64,000 nucleotides of DNA from Bradyrhizobium sp. WBOS07 (GTDB taxonomy: Bacteria; Pseudomonadota; Alphaproteobacteria; Rhizobiales; Xanthobacteraceae), in the NCBI RefSeq assembly GCF_024585165.1, contig NZ_CP029008.1:5537501-5601500 (forward strand), read 5' to 3'. Below, piece by piece: positions 26,893-37,810 of the stretch (its first letter is position 1; every line of letters begins with the position of its first letter). The notes beneath the pieces were generated by a model. It was not told the origin of the DNA and searched no databases. It saw only the letters and a list, made by a program, of their open reading frames with translations. A program made the position numbers and the translations under genes.

Positions 26893-28044
26893 ATGCTCTC
26901 CCGTGAAGAACGCACCCCCTTTTCCGAGTGGTGGTGGACCGTCGACAAGCCGCTGATGGGCGCGATCCTGGCTTTGATGCTGACCGGGGTGATCCTATCG
27001 CTGGCGGCGAGCCCGCCGGTTGCGACCCGCATCGGGCTCGAGCCCTTCCACTTCTTCAGCCGCCACGTGCTGTTCCTGCTGCCGTCCTGCATCGTCCTGC
27101 TCGGAGTGTCCTTCCTGTCGCCGCGCTCGATCCGCCGCAGCGCGCTGATCATCTTCGCGATCAGCATCGTCCTGATCGTGCTGACGCTCGCCATCGGCCC
27201 GGAGGTGAAGGGCTCGCGGCGCTGGATCACGCTGCTCGGCGTCAACATCCAGGCTTCCGAAATCGCAAAGCCGTCGTTCGTCGTGATCGCGGCATGGCTG
27301 TTCGCGGAATCGACCAGGCGCCCGGAGATGCCGGCGACCACGATGGCACTGGTGCTGCTCTTGATGCTGGTCGCGCTCCTGGTGATGGAGCCCGACTTCG
27401 GCCAGACCATGCTGGTCCTGATGGTGTGGGGCTCGCTGTTCTTCATCGCGGGCATGCGCATGATCTGGGTGTTCGGTCTCGCAGGCCTTGGCGCCGCCGG
27501 CCTGTTCAGCGCCTATCTGTTCGTTCCGCACGTGGCGGGGCGCATCAGGCGCTTCATGAATCCGGCCTCCGGCGACACCTTCCAGGTCGATACCGCCATG
27601 GAAGCCTTCTACAACGGCGGCTGGTTCGGCCTCGGGCCGGGCGAGGGCATCGCCAAGCGTAGCCTGCCGGACAGCCACACCGACTTCGTATTCGCCGTCG
27701 CTGCCGAGGAGTTCGGCATCATCCTGTGCCTGGCCATGCTGGCGCTGTTCGCCTTCGTCGTCCTCCGCACGCTGTCGCGCGCTTATGCCAATGAAGACAT
27801 GTTCTCGCGCTTCGCCGCCTCGGGTCTCGCGATCCTGTTCGGCGTGCAGGCGGCGATCAACATGTCGGTCAACCTCCAGCTCATCCCGGCCAAGGGCATG
27901 ACGCTGCCGTTCATCTCCTATGGCGGCTCCTCGATCGTGTCGCTCGCCTATGGCGTCGGCATGATGCTGGCGCTGACGCGGCTGCGCCCGCGCACCGAGG
28001 TCGAGGCCAGCGGCCACGCCGAGGCGATGCGCAGTTACGCTTAG
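26893..28044 (+). CDS. ftsW: Septal peptidoglycan glycosyltransferase FtsW
   Basis: SEDS-family membrane enzyme of 383 residues with about ten membrane segments that polymerises lipid II at the septum together with FtsI. Signatures are KGSRRWI (residues about 105), PDFGQTMLVLMVWG, FGLGPGEGIAKRSLPDSHTDFVFAVAAEE in the large periplasmic loop, and PFISYGGSSIVS near the C-terminus. Upstream, TTAACC and GGTAACC at about 26829-26845 lie between the repeat and the gene and may belong to an internal promoter. Confidence 0.96.
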   Translation: MLSREERTPFSEWWWTVDKPLMGAILALMLTGVILSLAASPPVATRIGLEPFHFFSRHVLFLLPSCIVLLGVSFLSPRSIRRSALIIFAISIVLIVLTLAIGPEVKGSRRWITLLGVNIQASEIAKPSFVVIAAWLFAESTRRPEMPATTMALVLLLMLVALLVMEPDFGQTMLVLMVWGSLFFIAGMRMIWVFGLAGLGAAGLFSAYLFVPHVAGRIRRFMNPASGDTFQVDTAMEAFYNGGWFGLGPGEGIAKRSLPDSHTDFVFAVAAEEFGIILCLAMLALFAFVVLRTLSRAYANEDMFSRFAASGLAILFGVQAAINMSVNLQLIPAKGMTLPFISYGGSSIVSLAYGVGMMLALTRLRPRTEVEASGHAEAMRSYA

Positions 28045-28046
28045 CT

Positions 28047-28132
28047 CGTCAATGCGAGGAGCGCAGCGACCAAGCAATCCAGGCTGTCTCTGCGGAGGGA
28101 TTCTGGATTGCTTCGCTGCGCTCGCAATGACG
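28047..28132. repeat. Palindromic intergenic repeat, family D
   Basis: CGTCAATGCGAGGAGCGCAG at the left pairs with CTGCGCTCGCAATGACG at the right, and CAAGCAATCCAG pairs with CTGGATTGCTTC inside. The only copy of this family recognised in the window, lying directly after the ftsW stop and before murG. Confidence 0.88.
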
Positions 28133-28159
28133 GCTGAGACACTGTAAAACCCCTCCATC

Positions 28160-29260
28160 ATGGACACGTCCCCCCTGATTCTTCTTGCCGCGGGCGGCAC
28201 CGGCGGCCATCTGTTTCCGGCCGAGGCGCTCGGCGTCGAATTGATCCGGCGCAGCTATCGCGTCCGCCTCGTCACCGACGAGCGCGCGCTGCGCTATAGC
28301 GGGCTGTTCAGCAAGGACATGATCGACGTCGTGGCAAGCGAGACCGCGCGCGGCCGCAATCCGCTGCAACTCGCCTATGCCGGCTTCACGCTCGCCGCCG
28401 GCACGCTCTCCGCGTATCGCCTGATCAAGCGCTTGAAGCCCGTTGCCGTCGTCGGCTTCGGCGGCTATCCGACGCTGCCGCCGCTGGTCGCGGCGAAATT
28501 CGCCGGCGTGCCCGGCATCATCCACGACGCCAACGCCGTACTCGGCCGCGCCAACCGGTTCCTGTCCGCCCACGTCCGCGCCATCGCGACGTCCTTGCCC
28601 GGGGTGCTCGACCGCGATCCCGCGCTCTCCGGCAAGACCACGACGGTCGGCACGCCGATGCGTCCGGCAGTGCTCGCCGCCGCCGCTGTGCCTTATGCCG
28701 CGCCGGAGGTGAACGGCCCGCTGCGCCTGCTCGTCGTCGGCGGCAGCCAGGGTGCGCGCATCATGGCCGACATCGTGCCCGGTGCGATCGAGCGGCTCGA
28801 GCCGGCGTTATGGAATCGCCTCATCCTCACCCAACAGGTGCGCGAGGAAGACATGAGCCGCGTGCGCGCGGTCTATGACAAGCTCAAGATCAAGGCCGAG
28901 CTCGCGCCGTTCTTCACCGATCTGCCGGCACGGCTCGCTTCAAACCATCTCGTGGTATCGCGCTCCGGCGCCGGCACGGTGGCCGAGCTCGCGGCGATCG
29001 GCAGGCCCTCGATCCTGGTGCCGTTGCCCGGTTCGATCGACCAGGACCAGTTCGCCAATGCCGGCGTGCTGGCCAAGGTCGATGGCGCGATCCGCATCCC
29101 GCAGACCGAGTTCAGCTCCGATCGTCTCGCCGCCGAAATCTCCGGTCTGGCCGCCGAACCCGCGCGCCTCACCGCGATGGCTGCGGCCGCGAAGGGGGCA
29201 GGGCGGCTCGATGCGGCCGAGCGGTTGGCGGATCTCGTGGTCAAGGTCGCGGGAATCTGA
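28160..29260 (+). CDS. murG: Lipid II synthase (GlcNAc transferase) MurG
   Basis: Peripheral membrane GT28 glycosyltransferase of 366 residues that adds GlcNAc to lipid I. The lipid-facing loop GGTGGH lies at residues 12-17 with the following LFPAEALG; the donor-binding half shows LVVGGSQGARIMADIVP and VSRSGAGTVAELAAIGRPSI, the UDP-GlcNAc signature, then PLPGSIDQDQFANAGVL. Typical length. Flanked by palindromic repeats on both sides, so its link to ftsW and murC is by read-through. Confidence 0.97.
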   Translation: MDTSPLILLAAGGTGGHLFPAEALGVELIRRSYRVRLVTDERALRYSGLFSKDMIDVVASETARGRNPLQLAYAGFTLAAGTLSAYRLIKRLKPVAVVGFGGYPTLPPLVAAKFAGVPGIIHDANAVLGRANRFLSAHVRAIATSLPGVLDRDPALSGKTTTVGTPMRPAVLAAAAVPYAAPEVNGPLRLLVVGGSQGARIMADIVPGAIERLEPALWNRLILTQQVREEDMSRVRAVYDKLKIKAELAPFFTDLPARLASNHLVVSRSGAGTVAELAAIGRPSILVPLPGSIDQDQFANAGVLAKVDGAIRIPQTEFSSDRLAAEISGLAAEPARLTAMAAAAKGAGRLDAAERLADLVVKVAGI

Positions 29261-29295
29261 CGCCTGTTCCGGCCCGAATGGCCAAAAAGCCACTT

Positions 29296-29394
29296 GTCAT
29301 GCCCCGCGAAAGCGGGGCATCCAGTATCCGACGCAGTTGATTTGAATCTCTGGCGTCGCGGAGTACTGGATCGTCCGCCTTCGCGGACGATGAC
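29296..29394. repeat. Palindromic intergenic repeat, family C (copy 1)
   Basis: Left part GTCATGCCCCGCGAAAGCGG plus GGCATCCAGTA; right part TACTGGATCGTCCGCCTTCG plus CGGACGATGAC. The arms CATCCAGTA and TACTGGATC allow folding into one long hairpin, with a local hairpin at each end. Other copies: 43945-44044, 45496-45596, 60452-60552. Fills most of the murG-murC gap. Confidence 0.88.
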
Positions 29395-29408
29395 CCCAAG
29401 GAAACCAC

Positions 29409-30812
<1,404 letters not shown>

Positions 30813-30816
30813 GGCG

Positions 30817-31737
30817 GTGAGCTTCCCCGACATCACGCCCACTCTCAAAGCCGCGATGCCGGAGCTGCGCGGCCGACTGCTCGCCAACCAGTCGCTCGCC
30901 GAGCTCACCTGGTTTCGCGTCGGCGGTCCGGCGCAGGTGCTGTTCACGCCGGCGGACGAGGACGATCTGGCTTACTTCCTCGCGCACCTTGCTGCCGACA
31001 TTCCGGTTTACGTCGTCGGCGTCGGCTCCAACCTCATCGTGCGCGACGGCGGCATCGCGGGCGTGGTGATTCGCCTTTCGCAGCGCGCCTTCGGCGAGGC
31101 CGCCGCGAGCGGCGATGTCGTCACCGCCGGCGCGGCCGCGCTCGACAAGCGGGTGGCGGAAGTAGCGGCCTCTGCCAATATCGGCGGGCTCGAATTCTAC
31201 TTCGGCATTCCCGGCACGATCGGCGGCGCGCTGCGCATGAATGCGGGCGCCAACGGCGGCGAGACCAAGGACGTGCTGATCGAGGCGCGGGGCGTCGGGC
31301 GCGACGGCACCAAGCACGTGTTCTCCAATGCCGACATGAAGTTCGTCTACCGGAGCAGCGGCGTCGATCCTTCCATCATCTTCACCTCCGCGCGCTTTCG
31401 TGGTGAGATCAGGGACGCGGATGCGATCCGCGCGCGCATGGCGGAGGTGCAAAACCATCGCGAAACCGCGCAGCCGATCCGCGAGAAGACCGGCGGCTCC
31501 ACCTTCAAGAATCCGCCGGGCCATTCCGCCTGGAAGCTGGTCGACGCTGCTGGCTGCCGCGGCTTGCGCGTCGGTGGCGCACAGGTCTCGGAGATGCACT
31601 GCAATTTCCTGATCAACACCGGCGATGCCACCGCGCACGACATCGAGACGCTGGGCGAGACCGTGCGCGAACGGGTGAAGGCAAATTCCGGGATCGAGTT
31701 ACACTGGGAAATCAAGCGGATCGGGATTTCCGCGTGA
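30817..31737 (+). CDS. murB: UDP-N-acetylenolpyruvoylglucosamine reductase
   Basis: FAD- and NADPH-dependent enzyme of 306 residues that makes UDP-MurNAc. Starts at GTG four bases after murC, with GTAGGGCG upstream. Family features: [40 protein letters not shown] of the FAD site, [20 protein letters not shown], and the catalytic Ser in [12 protein letters not shown]. It lacks the extra loop of type I (E. coli) MurB and fits the shorter type II. Confidence 0.97.
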   Translation: MSFPDITPTLKAAMPELRGRLLANQSLAELTWFRVGGPAQVLFTPADEDDLAYFLAHLAADIPVYVVGVGSNLIVRDGGIAGVVIRLSQRAFGEAAASGDVVTAGAAALDKRVAEVAASANIGGLEFYFGIPGTIGGALRMNAGANGGETKDVLIEARGVGRDGTKHVFSNADMKFVYRSSGVDPSIIFTSARFRGEIRDADAIRARMAEVQNHRETAQPIREKTGGSTFKNPPGHSAWKLVDAAGCRGLRVGGAQVSEMHCNFLINTGDATAHDIETLGETVRERVKANSGIELHWEIKRIGISA

Positions 31738-31739
31738 AT

Positions 31740-31842
31740 GTCGTTCCGGGGCTCGCGAAGCGAGAACCCGGAATCCATTGGGCCGCAGAGACGATGGAAA
31801 AATGGATTCCGGGCTGGCGACTTCGTCGCGCCCCGGAATGAC
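31740..31842. repeat. Palindromic intergenic repeat, family B (copy 2)
   Basis: Same layout as the copy at 15906: GTCGTTCCGGGGCTCGCG at the left and CGCGCCCCGGAATGAC at the right, with CCCGGAATCCAT and ATGGATTCCGGG inside. It begins two bases after the murB stop and ends about 20 bases before ddl. Confidence 0.9.
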
Positions 31843-31862
31843 GAATGGAGAGATTTCGGGCT

Positions 31863-32855
31863 ATGACCATGCGCATCACCATCCTCTTCGGCGGCTCCAA
31901 CCGGGAACGTCTGGTCTCGGTCGCCTCGGCGCAGGCGCTGCATCAGGCGCTGCCCGAGGCTGATCTCTGGTGGTGGGACATCGAGGACAAGGTGCATGTC
32001 GTGCAGTCCAGGCAGCTGCTCGAACATGCTCGCCCCTTCGAGGACGAGTTCAAGCCGGGCACGCGTGGCATTCCCTTGGAGCAGGCACTCGACCAGGCCA
32101 AGGCCGAGGGGCGCGTACTGGTGCTCGGTCTGCACGGCGGGCGTGCCGAGAACGGCGAATTGCAGGTGATGTGCGAGGCGCGCGGCGTGCCCTTCACCGG
32201 CTCGGGCTCGGCCTCCTCGCATCTTGCTTTCGACAAGGTCGCGGCCAAGCGGTTTGCCGCCCTCGGCGGCGTGACGCCGCCGGCAAACGTTGCGCTCGAC
32301 AACATCGACGAGGCTCTTGCCGAATACGGCAGGCTGATCGCAAAGCCGGCGCGCGACGGCTCGAGCTACGGCCTGATCTTCGTCAACGCCAAGCAGGATC
32401 TCGTCGCCGTCCGTAACGCGGCCAAGCACGAAGAGTATGTCATCGAGCCCTACATCGCCGGCGTCGAGGCGACCTGCGGTGTGCTGGAGCGCACCGATGG
32501 CTCGATCATCGCGCTGCCGCCGATCGAGATCATTCCGGGCGAGGGCAGTTTCGACTACGCCGCGAAATATCTCCTGAAATCGACCCAGGAGATCTGCCCC
32601 GGCCGTTTCGCGCCCGAGATCACCGCCGCGCTGAAGGCGCAGGCGATGCTGGCGCACCGCGCGATGTCATGCACCGGCTATTCCCGGTCGGATTTCATCG
32701 TCTCGGACAAGGGCCTCGTCTATCTCGAGACCAACACGCTGCCCGGGCTGACCAAGTCCTCGCTCTACCCCAAGGCGCTGAAAGCCGAGGGCATCGCATT
32801 CGTCGACTTTCTGCGCGACCTGGTGGAGCTCGCGCAGCGGGGCGTGCGGAAATAA
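31863..32855 (+). CDS. ddl: D-alanine--D-alanine ligase family protein
   Basis: ATP-grasp ligase making the D-Ala-D-Ala used by MurF; 330 residues from ATG 31863, with GGAGAG upstream (ATG 31845 is also in frame). The sequence is divergent from common DdlB: the N-terminus is ITILFGGSNRERLVSVASAQ instead of the usual VxxGGxSxEReVS, yet the Glu and Ser are kept. LIAKPARDGSSYGL (ATP loop), YVIEPYIAGVEATCGVLE, and YLETNTLPGLTKSSLYPKAL (Mg ligands and D-Ala site) remain. Its position in the dcw cluster supports the role. It may be an ohnolog of a second Ddl elsewhere; that cannot be seen here. Confidence 0.9.
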   Translation: MTMRITILFGGSNRERLVSVASAQALHQALPEADLWWWDIEDKVHVVQSRQLLEHARPFEDEFKPGTRGIPLEQALDQAKAEGRVLVLGLHGGRAENGELQVMCEARGVPFTGSGSASSHLAFDKVAAKRFAALGGVTPPANVALDNIDEALAEYGRLIAKPARDGSSYGLIFVNAKQDLVAVRNAAKHEEYVIEPYIAGVEATCGVLERTDGSIIALPPIEIIPGEGSFDYAAKYLLKSTQEICPGRFAPEITAALKAQAMLAHRAMSCTGYSRSDFIVSDKGLVYLETNTLPGLTKSSLYPKALKAEGIAFVDFLRDLVELAQRGVRK

Positions 32856-33205
32856 TTAGGACTGGTTAACGGCCGGATCGACGAAACGGGCCGGTTTGGC
32901 GTCCAAAACCGGTAAAATGCCGGACATCGCGGCATAAATGCCTCACATAACGGGGCAAAATGCGCGGGACGTTAACGAATTTTACCTTTTGTTTACCAGG
33001 ACGTCCGAAGGTTAACGCTGGCGGCGCATATGGCGCTTTGGCTGCCGGCGCGTGAGCTGTCGCGGGTGATGTCACCTCCAGCGAACGCTTTGAAGGGGAG
33101 AGGTTTTCTTCTGCTGAAGACCAGCACCCGGCCCGGCACGTCCAGGACGTCATGTTCGCCAGGATCCGCGCGATGTCGCGGGCAAACTGTTGACGAGCTC
33201 GTGCA
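32856..33205 (+). promoter_or_regulatory. 350-base ddl-ftsQ gap with three GTTAACG boxes
   Basis: No gene is seen. The gap carries GTTAACG three times (32865-32871, 32971-32977, 33011-33017) and, after the second, TTTTACC and GTTTACC spaced like a direct repeat. In a GC-rich genome this A+T-rich cluster marks a promoter. TTAA-type half-sites are those of the cell-cycle regulator CtrA, which controls ftsQA in Caulobacter; the match here is partial (TTAA-N6-TTAC), so CtrA control is a suggestion. Confidence 0.45.
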
Positions 33206-34240
33206 ATGGATGGAGCAGGAAGCCTCACCCGGTCTCTTTTCAGATCGCTGAGGCCCCAAGCCGACCTGAAGGCGGCCGCTGTCGGAGCGGTCGTGCTTCT
33301 GCGCGAGTGGGTGCAGGACAAGCGCCAGGAAAGACTTGAGGCGGCGCGCGCCGCCGCCAAGGACAAGATCAAGGCCAGGGCCAAGGCCGTCGTCGAGCGA
33401 GAGCCGCCGCCGCGCGTGGTCGCGCTGGTCGAGCGCTATTTGCCGCGCCGGGTCGGAATCAGCATGACCGTGCTGCTGCTGATCGGCAGCTGCGGCTTCG
33501 GCATCGTCAAGGGCGGCCATCTCCAGGATTTCATCACCGCGGTCAGCGACGCCCGCAACGCGCTGGCCAATTCCGCCGGATTCCGCATCACCTCCGTCGT
33601 GATCAACGGCCGTAAGCAGCTGACCCAGGACGAGATCCTGGCGATCGGCGGCGTCAGCGGCCGCTCCTCGCTGCTGTTTCTCGACGCCGACGCGGTGCGC
33701 GACAAGCTCAAGGCCAATCCCTGGATCGCGGATGCGACCGTGCTGAAGCTCTATCCGGGTCAGCTCATGATCGAGCTCACCGAGCGCAAGGCGTTCGCGC
33801 TGTGGCAGGAGGCCGGCCGGCTCTCGGTCATTGCCGATGACGGCGCCGTGCTCGAGCCCTACGTCTCGCGCCGCTTCCTGACGCTGCCGCTCGTGGTCGG
33901 CAAGGGCGCCGAGACCCAGGCGCGCGATTTCCTGGCGCTGCTGGCGCGCTATCCGCAGGTCAATGCGGTGACGAAAGCCGCGATCTACGTCGGCGAGCGG
34001 CGCTGGAATCTGAGGCTGAAGGACGGCCTCGACATCCGTCTGCCCGAGCAGGACGTCGGCAACGCGCTCGCGATGCTGTCCAGGCTCGACAAGGAGGATA
34101 GGCTGTTCTCCCGCGACATCGTCGCCGTCGACATGCGCCTGCCCGATCGGCTGGTGGTGCAGCTGTCCGAGGACGCCGCCAAGGCGCGCGAGGATCTGTT
34201 CAAGGACAAGAAGAAAAAGAAGGCCGGGGATTCCGCATGA
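33206..34240 (+). CDS. ftsQ: Cell division protein FtsQ
   Basis: Bitopic divisome protein of 344 residues. A long, basic cytoplasmic region of about 85 residues (EWVQDKRQERLEAARAAAKD) precedes the single membrane helix (ISMTVLLLIGSCGFGIVKGG). The periplasmic POTRA domain follows (GFRITSVVINGRKQLTQDEI, LKANPWIADATVLKLYPG) and then the FtsQ domain (LRLKDGLDIRLPEQDVGNAL). FtsQ links FtsK to FtsL-FtsB. The C-terminus is lysine-rich. Its stop overlaps the ftsA start by ATGA. Confidence 0.95.
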   Translation: MDGAGSLTRSLFRSLRPQADLKAAAVGAVVLLREWVQDKRQERLEAARAAAKDKIKARAKAVVEREPPPRVVALVERYLPRRVGISMTVLLLIGSCGFGIVKGGHLQDFITAVSDARNALANSAGFRITSVVINGRKQLTQDEILAIGGVSGRSSLLFLDADAVRDKLKANPWIADATVLKLYPGQLMIELTERKAFALWQEAGRLSVIADDGAVLEPYVSRRFLTLPLVVGKGAETQARDFLALLARYPQVNAVTKAAIYVGERRWNLRLKDGLDIRLPEQDVGNALAMLSRLDKEDRLFSRDIVAVDMRLPDRLVVQLSEDAAKAREDLFKDKKKKKAGDSA

Positions 34241-35559
34241 CCGGTCTCGATCGCACCCAGACGCCGAAGACGCGCCCGATGCCGCACAAGCGGGGCGGCC
34301 TCGTCGCCTGCCTCGACATCGGCACCAGCAAGATCGCTTGCATGATCGCGCGGCTGAAGCCGTCGCCGCCGAGCGAAGCGCTGCGCGGCCGCACCCATGC
34401 GGTGGAATTGATCGGATACAGCCAGATCCAGTCGCGCGGCATGAAGGCCGGCGCGGTGATCGATCTCGGCGAATGCGAGCAGGCGGTGCGCCAGGCCGTC
34501 GCGCTTGCGGAGAAGATGGCCAAGGTGCGGGTCGAGTCCGTGCTGCTCTCGGTCTCCGGCGGCCGGCTGTCCGGCCAGCTGGTCGAAGCCGCCGCCGACA
34601 TCCGGGGTGGTGCGGTGACGCAGGCCGACGTCAGCCGCGTCACCTCCACCGGCATGCGTCACGCCACCGGCGACGGCCGCACCGTGCTGCACGCGCTGCC
34701 GGTCGGCTACACGCTCGATGGCGTCAAGGGCATCCGCGACCCTCGCGGCATGGTTGCCCATCAGTTCGGCGTCGACATGAACGTCGTCACCTGCGACGCC
34801 ACCGTGGCGCGGAACCTGATGCTGGCGGTCGAACGCTGCCACATCAATGTCGAAGCCATGGCGGCGAGCCCTTATGTGGCCGGCCTGTCGGTGCTGACCG
34901 ACGACGAGGCCGATCTCGGTGCTGCCGTCGTCGAGATGGGCGCCGGCACCACCACGATTGCCGTTTATTCAGGCGGCCGTTTCGTGCATGCGGCGGGTTT
35001 TGCGGTCGGCGGGCAACACATCACGATGGATCTCGCGCGCGGACTCTCCGCGACCATTGCCGACGCCGAGCGAATCAAGACGTTATACGGCACCGTCATC
35101 ACCGGCGGATCGGACTCGCGTGAGCTGATGTCTGTGCCGACAGCCGGTGACGAGCAGGATCTGCCGCAGATCGTCTCCCGCGCCACCATCGCCAACATCG
35201 TCAAGCACCGTGCCGAGGAAGTCTTCGAAATGGTTCGGGACAAGCTGAAGGATTCGCCCTTCGCCTCAGAGCCCAACGGCCGCGTCGTGCTCTCGGGCGG
35301 AGCCTCGCAGCTCACCGGCCTGGTCGAGCTCGGTACCCAGATTCTCGGCCGGCCCGTGCGGGTCGGACGTCCGCTCGGCTTCGGCCGGCTGCCCAACGAG
35401 GCGAAGAACGCCGCGTTCGCGGTGCCGGCCGGACTCCTCGTCTACCCGCAATATGTTCACCTCGAACATGTCGAACCGCGGCATACGCGGCACCAGGTCA
35501 AGACAGGGACCGGCGGTTATTTCGGAAAGGTCGGACGATGGCTACGCGAGGGCTTCTGA
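34237..35559 (+). CDS. ftsA: Cell division protein FtsA
   Basis: Actin-like ATPase of 440 residues that tethers FtsZ to the membrane. The N-terminal LVACLDIGTSKIACMIARL is the phosphate-1 motif, GAAVVEMGAGTTTIAVYSGG the phosphate-2 motif, and RVVLSGGASQLTGLVEL the adenosine motif. The C-terminal VGRWLREGF is an amphipathic membrane-targeting tail. Translation is coupled to ftsQ by ATGA; ftsZ follows after 87 bases. Confidence 0.97.
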   Translation: MTGLDRTQTPKTRPMPHKRGGLVACLDIGTSKIACMIARLKPSPPSEALRGRTHAVELIGYSQIQSRGMKAGAVIDLGECEQAVRQAVALAEKMAKVRVESVLLSVSGGRLSGQLVEAAADIRGGAVTQADVSRVTSTGMRHATGDGRTVLHALPVGYTLDGVKGIRDPRGMVAHQFGVDMNVVTCDATVARNLMLAVERCHINVEAMAASPYVAGLSVLTDDEADLGAAVVEMGAGTTTIAVYSGGRFVHAAGFAVGGQHITMDLARGLSATIADAERIKTLYGTVITGGSDSRELMSVPTAGDEQDLPQIVSRATIANIVKHRAEEVFEMVRDKLKDSPFASEPNGRVVLSGGASQLTGLVELGTQILGRPVRVGRPLGFGRLPNEAKNAAFAVPAGLLVYPQYVHLEHVEPRHTRHQVKTGTGGYFGKVGRWLREGF

Positions 35560-35646
35560 TGATTCATTTCCGCAATTCCCGACTTTCACCAACACCCGCG
35601 GCCGCCGGCCGGGGCGAACCCACGCGCGCGTGATCGAGAGGCAACC

Positions 35647-37449
35647 ATGACCATCAGCATCAATGTTCCTGATATTCACGAACTGAAGCCCCGGATCACC
35701 GTGTTCGGCGTCGGCGGCGCCGGTGGCAACGCCGTCAACAACATGATCACGGCCGGCCTTCAGGGCGTCGACTTCGTGGTCGCCAACACCGACGCGCAGG
35801 CGCTGACGATGTCGAAGGCGCAGCGCATCGTGCAGATGGGCACCGCGGTCACGCAAGGGTTGGGCGCCGGCTCGCAGCCGAACGTCGGCGCCGCGGCGGC
35901 GGAAGAGGTGATCGACGAACTGCGCGACCATCTCTCGGGCGCCAACATGGTGTTCGTCACCGCCGGCATGGGCGGCGGCACCGGCACCGGTGCAGCTCCC
36001 GTGATCGCCAAGACCGCGCGCGACATGGGCATCCTCACCGTCGGCGTCGTGACCAAGCCGTTCCACTTCGAGGGCGGCCGCCGCATGCGCACCGCCGAAG
36101 CCGGCATCGCCGAGCTGCACAAGGTCGTGGACACGCTGCTGATCATTCCGAACCAGAACCTGTTCCGGGTCGCCAACGAGAAGACCACCTTCGCCGACGC
36201 CTTCGCGATGGCCGACCAGGTGCTTTATTCGGGCGTCGCCTGCATCACCGACCTGATGGTCAAGGAAGGCCTGATCAATCTCGACTTCGCCGACGTCCGC
36301 GCCGTCATGCGCGAAATGGGCAAGGCGATGATGGGCACCGGCGAAGCCTCCGGCGACAAGCGCGCGCTGACCGCCGCGGAAGCGGCGATCGCCAACCCGC
36401 TGATCGACGATAGCTCGATGAAGGGCGCCAAGGGCCTCCTGATCTCGATCACGGGCGGCAAGGACCTCACTCTGTTCGAGGTCGACGAAGCCGCGACCCG
36501 CATCCGCGAGGAAGTCGACCAGGACGCCAACATCATCGTCGGCGCGACCTTCGACGAAGCGCTCGACGGCCTGATCCGCGTCTCGGTCGTCGCCACCGGC
36601 ATCGAGCAGGCCGCGATCGCCCGCAACAGCCAGGCCACTTCCGCCCCCGTCGCAAACCCGGCCCCGCAGGCGCAGCAGGCGCCCGCCGCTCCGGCCGCGG
36701 CCGCCGAGAGCCGTCTCGCCGACCTGACCGCGCGGCTCCGCGCCGACAACCAGCGCATGGCCGAGCGCGCCCAGAAGCTGGAAGCGCAGATCCCGGCCGC
36801 AAGCCAGGCTCCGGTTGCTGCCGCGCCGATGGCGCCTCGTCCGAACGTCGAGCGCGCCGCGCTCGCCGCCATCGCGGCTGCCGTTGCCGATGTTCCGCAG
36901 GCCCCGGCGCCGATGCAGACCTACGGCGACGTCACCGTGCGTCCGATCGCGCAGAAGCCAACCCTGTTTCCGGAGCCCGAGCAGGCTCCGGCCGTGATGC
37001 AGGAGCCGATGACGCCCGAAACCTTCATCCCGCCTCAGGCCGAACGCCCGGTCCGTACGCCCAGGATGCCGCGCATCGACGAGCTGCCGATGCCGGCCCA
37101 GGCCGAGCTTCGCCAGGCGCGCGGTGAGGTCGAGGAGGAGGCGCCGCAGAAGAGCCGCCTGTCGTTGCTGCAGCGCCTCGCCAATGTCGGCCTCGGCCGT
37201 CGCGACGAGGAAAGCGAGGCGCCGGTCGCGGCCCGCACCACCGGCCCCGCGATGCCGCCGCTGCCCGAGCGCCGGCCGCAGAAGACCGTGGCCCAGCAGA
37301 TCGCATCGAACGAACCGGTATCCGAGTACGCTCGCCGCCCGGCCCCGCAGGGCTTGGACATGCATGGTCGACCCGCCCCTGTTGCGCCGGCGCCACAGGG
37401 CGACGACCATCTTGATATCCCGGCCTTCCTGCGGCGGCAGGCGACCTGA
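35647..37449 (+). CDS. ftsZ: Cell division tubulin FtsZ (long form)
   Basis: GTPase that forms the Z ring; 600 residues, much longer than the usual 380-400. The globular core runs to about 320, with the tubulin signature GGGTGTG at 109-115, NTDAQAL and the T7 loop region [11 protein letters not shown]. The remaining 250 residues are an Ala/Pro/Gln-rich, low-complexity linker, and the protein ends in a conserved peptide, [14 protein letters not shown], that binds FtsA. Long linkers of this kind are normal in Rhizobiales. A strong terminator follows. Confidence 0.97.
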   Translation: MTISINVPDIHELKPRITVFGVGGAGGNAVNNMITAGLQGVDFVVANTDAQALTMSKAQRIVQMGTAVTQGLGAGSQPNVGAAAAEEVIDELRDHLSGANMVFVTAGMGGGTGTGAAPVIAKTARDMGILTVGVVTKPFHFEGGRRMRTAEAGIAELHKVVDTLLIIPNQNLFRVANEKTTFADAFAMADQVLYSGVACITDLMVKEGLINLDFADVRAVMREMGKAMMGTGEASGDKRALTAAEAAIANPLIDDSSMKGAKGLLISITGGKDLTLFEVDEAATRIREEVDQDANIIVGATFDEALDGLIRVSVVATGIEQAAIARNSQATSAPVANPAPQAQQAPAAPAAAAESRLADLTARLRADNQRMAERAQKLEAQIPAASQAPVAAAPMAPRPNVERAALAAIAAAVADVPQAPAPMQTYGDVTVRPIAQKPTLFPEPEQAPAVMQEPMTPETFIPPQAERPVRTPRMPRIDELPMPAQAELRQARGEVEEEAPQKSRLSLLQRLANVGLGRRDEESEAPVAARTTGPAMPPLPERRPQKTVAQQIASNEPVSEYARRPAPQGLDMHGRPAPVAPAPQGDDHLDIPAFLRRQAT

Positions 37450-37477
37450 GGATTGTTACAATAAGACGGACGAAAAC

Positions 37478-37512
37478 AGGTCCCGGCAACCAGCTTGCCG
37501 GGACCTTTCCTT
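37478..37512 (+). terminator. Rho-independent terminator after ftsZ
   Basis: Perfect 12-bp stem: AGGTCCCGGCAA at 37478-37489 and its complement at 37495-37506, with loop CCAGC, followed by TTCCTTT. It closes the ftsQAZ transcript 28 bases after the ftsZ stop. Confidence 0.9.
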
Positions 37513-37810
37513 TGCTCCCGTGCATGTCCGGATTGTGCAATCAAGCAGCTGATTTTAAATGATTAATTACGCGTTTGGGTGTTCGGTAGAATTGCCGGCA
37601 GCGGCCCAAAAGCTCGGCGCAATTTGGTTAAGCCTTGGCGCGAATACGGCGGGTTTGGGGTAACAATCGGTAAAAAACCGTGAGTTGGCGCTGTTTAGGG
37701 CAGTGATTATGGTTTGCCGTGACTTGGGGATACGGATTCGCGGCGCCGGCACTGGCCGGGCAAGTTGGTCTCGTATAAGTCGCAATGGGTCGTAGTGGGG
37801 CGGGTTCCTG
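37513..37810 (+). promoter_or_regulatory. lpxC leader/promoter region
   Basis: About 300 bases with lower GC than the flanking genes (for example TTTTAAATGATTAATTACG at about 37552-37570). No ORF or clear operator is seen. Since the ftsZ terminator precedes it, lpxC must have its own promoter here; the exact boxes cannot be assigned. Confidence 0.45.
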
